Source: Chamaecyparis obtusa (lineage: Eukaryota; Streptophyta; Pinopsida; Cupressales; Cupressaceae). Taken from it: a stretch of DNA of 64,000 bases. Every line of letters starts with the position of its first letter. Position 1 is the stretch's first letter. Location: NCBI GenBank assembly GCA_027943335.1, contig BSBK01001118.1:1229501-1293500 (forward strand), given 5' to 3'. The notes below the pieces were generated by a model. That model had not been told where the DNA came from. It saw only the letters and a list, made by a program, of their open reading frames with translations, and did no database searches. This document shows, piece by piece, positions 59,408-64,000 of this stretch. The position numbers and the translations under genes were made by a program.

Positions 59408-62400
59408 ATGATCAAAGGGAGCATCCAAACTTTCAATCCAAGAAAAAATGAAAAAAATAGAAAAAGAAAAGAATCAAGTGTTGAAAACCACGCTGTGGCA
59501 ACATTAGATCAAGAAAGAAAAAAAGAAAAAAAAAAAATTTCCAAAGGTGAAAACCCAACTGAGGCACCTAAGGAAGGGAGTTTGGATGCTCTACCAGAAC
59601 ATTATGAAGAAAGATATCCGATCTTAATTGAGCCAACAGAAAAGATAAATATTGGGTCAGAAATAGAGCCAAAGATCATCCACCTAGCAACATCCCTATC
59701 TAGCGAAGAAATAATAGAATTCATCAAGTTCTTTAAGGAAAAAAAAGTTAACTTTGCATGGTCTTATGAAGATATGTCAGGTTTAGACCCAAATTTGATA
59801 ATGCATCATCTAAATATCAAAAAAGGAGCCAAACCTATTAAGCAAAAGTTAAGGAAGGTGCATCCTCATATAGCACTACTTGTCAAAGTGGAGTTAGAAA
59901 AACTATTGAAGGTGGGATTTATAAGGGCCATTGATTATGCATAATGGATCTCAAATATAGTGCTAGTATCAAAAGCAGACAAATCCATCAAAATCTGCAT
60001 AGATTTTAGAGACTTGAACTTGGCATGTCCTAAGGACGATTTCCCACTTCCAAGTATTGATGCCATTGTGGACCTAACAGGAGGACACTCCATGTTCTCA
60101 CTCATGGATGGATTTAGCAAATATAATCAAATAAAGATAGCACCAGAAGACCAAGATAAAATTTCCTTTACATGTGCACAAGGTACTTTTTGCTGGAATG
60201 TCATGCCTTTTGGCTTGAAAAATGCAAGAGCGACCTATCAAAGGGCAATGACCACAATATTTCATGATATGATGCATAAGTTTATGGAGGATTATGTGGA
60301 TGACATATTAGCCAAGTCTCACTCAAGAAAAGAACATCTACCAATTTTGGCAAATTATTTGAAAGGCTAGAGGAATTCAAAGTGAGACTTAACCCAAAGA
60401 AATGTGTATTTGGATTCCAATTCAGCAAGCTACTAGGCTATATCATATCTGCAAAAGGGATAGAGGTGGATCCCGCTAAAGTGAAGGCTATCATGGAAAT
60501 GGAAGCACCTAAAAACATTAGTCAGATGAGATCTTTACAAGGAAGGATACAATCCATTAGGAGATTTATCTCCCAATTAGTAGAAAAATGTCATAATTTC
60601 ACCCAACTTTTGCATAAAGATACAATTTTCAAATGGGATGAAAAATGTGAAGAAGCCTTTAATCTATTGAAGAAATATCTCATGAACCCACCAATCTTCA
60701 TGCCACCTATCAGTGGCAAGCCCTTGATCTTATACATTTCAGCAACAGAGAATTCATTGGGGGCACTTTTAGCACAAGAGGATGAAACAAGAAAAGAGAA
60801 GGTAATTTACTACATTAGTAGAACCTTGGTCAAATACAAGCTTAACTATACATTCATGGAAATGGCATGCTTGGCTGTATTTTTTTCTTCCAAAAAGTTA
60901 TGCCATTATATGCTAGCCCACAAGATAAGGCTCATTGCCAAAATTGACCCTTTAAAGTATCTACTTAGTAAAACAACATTGAATGGAAGGCTAGCAAAGT
61001 GGGTGATGGTACTAAGTGAATTCAACATAGAATATGTTGATAGAAAATCAATCAAAGGGAAAGTTATTGCTAACCAGTTAGCAGAAGCACCACTTCAAGA
61101 TGATCATCCTATACAAGTGGAGTTCCCAGATTCAGAGATTGTGAATGTTGAGGCAAAAACATGACAACTTTATTTTGATGGTTCCTATACTCATCATGGA
61201 TCAGGAGCAGACATACTTCTAATCACTCCTCAAGGCTCTACTATCCCTTAGTCTTACAAATTGCTATTTCCATGTACCAATAATATAGCAGAATATGAAG
61301 CCTTGGTTATTGGAATCAAGCTAGCATTAGAGTGGAAAGTGAAAGAATTAAAGGTTTATGGAGATTCACAATTAGTCATAAATCAGGTCAATGAGGAATA
61401 TCAAACAAAAGATGACAAATTGGTACCCTACAAAAACATGGTGGATAATCTTAAGAAGTATTTCATACTTATTACATTTGAGCAAGTGCCAAGAGAAAAG
61501 AACAAAGCAACGGATGCAATGGTAACTTTAGCTTCACTTCTGTAGATGCCTGATCAGAGTACCAGATATGAATTATTGGTAGAAGAAGTGGATCAACCCA
61601 CGTTTGACCCTACCCACCCTTACACCATTTTCTTGCTAACTACAAATGAATCACCTTGGTATGGACCAATTTACACTTATTTGAAAGATCAAATCCTTCC
61701 CATAAACCAAACTAGGAATCAAAAGAAAAGCTTCATTCACCAAGCCGCTTGATACACTATAGTTTTTGAAACATTGTATCAAAAAATTCTAGACGGAATG
61801 CTCCTTAGATGTTTAGAAGAAGAGGAATCAAACTTAGCCTTACGAGAAATCCATGAAGGAATTTTTGGGTCACACTCAAATGGATTAACCTTAGCTAAGA
61901 AACTTCTTAGGATAGGATATTTTTGGCCTACGATGGAGAAAGATGCTTGTAACTTTGCAAAAACTTGTAGAAAGTGTCAATTCCATGGAAACTTGATACA
62001 TGTGCCCACACAAGAGCTTCATCCGATGACAACACCTTGGCCATTCTATCAATGGGGTCTAGACCTAATAGGCATGATTTATCCACCATCCTCGAATGGT
62101 CATAAATTCATCATCATGACAATTGAGTACTTTACTAAGTGGGTGGAAGTTGTACCCTTATCAACTGCAACAAGAAAGTAGATATCTTTGTTTATCCTCA
62201 ATCATATTATTTGTAGATATGGCATACCTCGTGCCATCATAATGGATAATGCAAAGCATTTCAAAAACAAAGACCTAAGGGAATTATGTAGTAAGTTTCA
62301 CATGATTCATCATTCTTCTTCAATCTATTACCCTTAAGGTAATGGACAAGCCGAAGCAACAAATAAAAACATCTTGAAAATTTTGAAGAGAACGGTGGAC

Positions 62401-62912
62401 AATTCAGGTAGAGATTGGCACATTAAAATAAACCTGACTTTGTGGGCTTATAGAACAAGCATAAGAACGCCAACAAGAGCTACACCTTTTTCATTAGTCT
62501 TTTGAACAGAAGCAGTTTTGCCTTTGGAGGTAGAACTTCCATCTTTGAGGATATCTATGCATGGGTTAATAAATGAGGAAGACTATAGGGTTGCTACGCT
62601 GCAAGAACTAGAACTCTTGGATGAAAATTAGAAGCAAGCTTTTGATCATTTGAAGGTGTACCAAAATAGAATGTCAAGGACTTACAATAAGCACATCAAG
62701 CCAAGAAAATTTCAAATAGGTGACCTAGTTTTGTGAGAAAATCCCAAGAATCAAGAAGAAATGGAAAAGAAAGGAAAATGGGAAGCAAACTAGTTAGGAC
62801 CATTTATCATTGTTGAAAATTTTGGGACTGACACCTACAAATTAGAAGATTGTGATGGAGAAGAACTACAAGAACCAATCAATAGCATACATCTAAAGAG
62901 GTTCTATACATG
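59408..62912 (+). pseudogene. Tat-lineage pol: RT, RNase H, second RNase H, integrase
   Basis: RT runs from about 59620 to 60490 (FRDLNLACPKDDFPLP; YVDD intact at 60293-60304; FGLKNARATYQRAM). A stop (TAA at 59942) and a frame change near 60365 break it. RNase H follows (about 60700-61080, YISATENSLGALLAQED). The second RNase H typical of Tat is at 61165-61545 (YFDGSYTHHG, NIAEYEALVIGIKLAL, VYGDSQLV). The integrase has its HHCC finger at 61840-61990 (IHEG, SHSNG, CRKCQ) and a D-D-E core (GLDLIGM, MDNAKHF, GQAEATN), and ends in a GPFIIVENFG-type tail. Stops include 61543 (TAG), 62179 and 62335. There is no chromodomain. Confidence 0.9.
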
Positions 62913-64000
62913 AGGTAGATGAAAGAGTATAAAGAGTATTAGATGAAGAGAATCATATTTATTGTACATAGTTCAAAGAGATCCTGAAAATACCAAAAAC
63001 ATTTGAAAAGCAGAAAAGATAAAAAATAGTGGAAAATTGAGCATGAAGAAAGCAAAAACATTCATATATGACCCTTAAAAAGATGTTGTCTTGGTGAAAA
63101 CCTAGCAAGTAGGTGCCTTGATGATGTGAAGAAAAAAAATTGAAAAAAAGAAAAATAAAAAAAAATAAAAAAAGAAGAAAAGTGCCTTGGTCCTAGCAAA
63201 TAGGCACCTTGGTAGCAAAAAAAAGAGAAAAGCTTTAAAAATAGAAAAAAGAGCTAGATCCATTCAATTGGTGAAAACCTGGTAAACATATGCCATTGAA
63301 AGCCCAAGTCAGTCGCATACCTAGAAAGGTCACCTTGTAAATATTGCATTCGCTAGCATTTATATATATTGCATAATAAAACCCCATAGTTGCATTTGCA
63401 AGTACCTCAAGATTTTGGTCACCTAATCTGCAAATTGTCCTAAGTCCCACAAATGAAATCAATATCAAACTGGGATAAATCTACTCAGGAGGAGAAAGGA
63501 TTCATCAAACCAAGCTTTATTCAATCAGAGAATCAATTCATCACACTCGAAAGAGGAACACTTATACAAATCTACATCCTAATCCAATTTGAGCCTAAAA
63601 CGCAAAATTTGATCCAAGATCTCACATGACCTTACCTTTATGAAGATTAAAAGTATGAAATGGATGGAACTACACTTGAAATATGGATTTGAAAAACATT
63701 GCAAAATTTTTATAAGTGTTGACTCAATTGATGAAATCATTTTCTAGCGAATTGATGAAAGTTTTAGACTAGACAAGCTATGATGAAAGGATGATATTTT
63801 TCTTGATTTCTGAATGACTGTCTTAAAATCAAAGTTTTAAATCATATATTTTTTTTCTAAGGACATGATCATCAAAGAATCATCGAGGACTTGTACATAG
63901 GATAAAACTGAGATTTATGCTTGTTTACGCAAACAGATACCTTGGTTATTTTGATCTTCAATATCATAATACCAAAATCCACTTTCAACATAGAATCTAA
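62913..64000. other. 3' untranslated part of the Tat element
   Basis: No gene. It contains repeats of the type GTGAAAACCT-GCAA/GTAA and GCCTTGGTCCTAGCAA near 63096-63290 and an A-rich purine stretch at 63127-63180. Such tracts are common between pol and the 3' LTR in this lineage. Confidence 0.5.

Larger units (their letters stand above)
52769..64000 (+). mobile_element. Tat-lineage Ty3/gypsy retrotransposon, cut by the window end
   Basis: LTR, primer site, 2-kb leader, gag, protease, G-patch linker, RT, RNase H, second RNase H and integrase lie in order on the plus strand. The coding part holds one frame from 55508 to 60370, then another to 62912. The extra RNase H after the first is diagnostic for the Tat group. 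The 3' LTR is outside. Confidence 0.85.

Noticed and set aside
1..64000. tRNA, rRNA or organelle-derived insert
   Set aside because: I looked for cloverleaf-like B-box motifs and organelle gene signatures by eye and saw none; tRNA-like words are primer-binding sites only.

Overview
The window looks like intergenic DNA from a large, repeat-rich plant nuclear genome. It is AT-rich, I recognised no host housekeeping gene, rRNA or tRNA, and almost every coding signal belongs to a transposable element in some state of decay. Several open reading frames resemble, from memory only, lineage-restricted protein families repeated in conifers and other non-flowering land plants, so a gymnosperm is my best guess. 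That is inference; no database was searched.

Layout, left to right. (1) 1-2995: 3' end of a Ty3/gypsy chromovirus with an uninterrupted pol (RNase H, integrase, chromodomain), then a probable 3' LTR. (2) 3099-7026: 3' part of a LINE ORF2 (RT tail, zinc finger, RNase H), followed in another frame by a lineage-restricted ORF with an acidic and coiled-coil tail. (3) 7027-10820: mostly non-coding, with a decayed minus-strand ORF and a probable minus-strand LTR. (4) 11130-14066: eroded gypsy gag-protease. (5) 14602-18790: a Ty1/copia-type LTR with a clear tRNA-iMet primer site and a coiled-coil/zinc-knuckle gag, followed by a second lineage-restricted ORF instead of pol. (6) 18792 to about 28045: a heavily mutated gypsy chromovirus with paired LTRs, inserted into the end of that ORF. 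(7) 29832-32340: an LTR-start-like site, a segmental duplication, microsatellites and a PIF/Harbinger-like foldback element with TTA target duplications. (8) 33390-33851: a CpG-dense TCGA array. (9) 35717-42894, minus strand: a CACTA (En/Spm) element with a TNP2 transposase pseudogene and, downstream, a multi-exon gene remnant carrying a SET domain. (10) 43371-50470: a tandem-duplicated sequence, one copy of which received a gag-only LTR element with a tRNA-Arg-type primer site. (11) 52769-64000: a long Tat-lineage gypsy element with LTR, primer site, gag, protease, a G-patch, RT, two RNases H and integrase, truncated by the window end.

The genes do not form a host pathway; they are nested mobile elements. 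Most ORFs keep one reading frame for hundreds of codons and are broken by isolated stops, often TAG or TAA where Trp or Gln is expected, which fits slow decay by deamination of methylated cytosine. The most interesting item is the SET-domain gene remnant beside the CACTA transposase. Next come the two lineage-restricted ORFs attached to retroelements and the G-patch in the Tat polyprotein.
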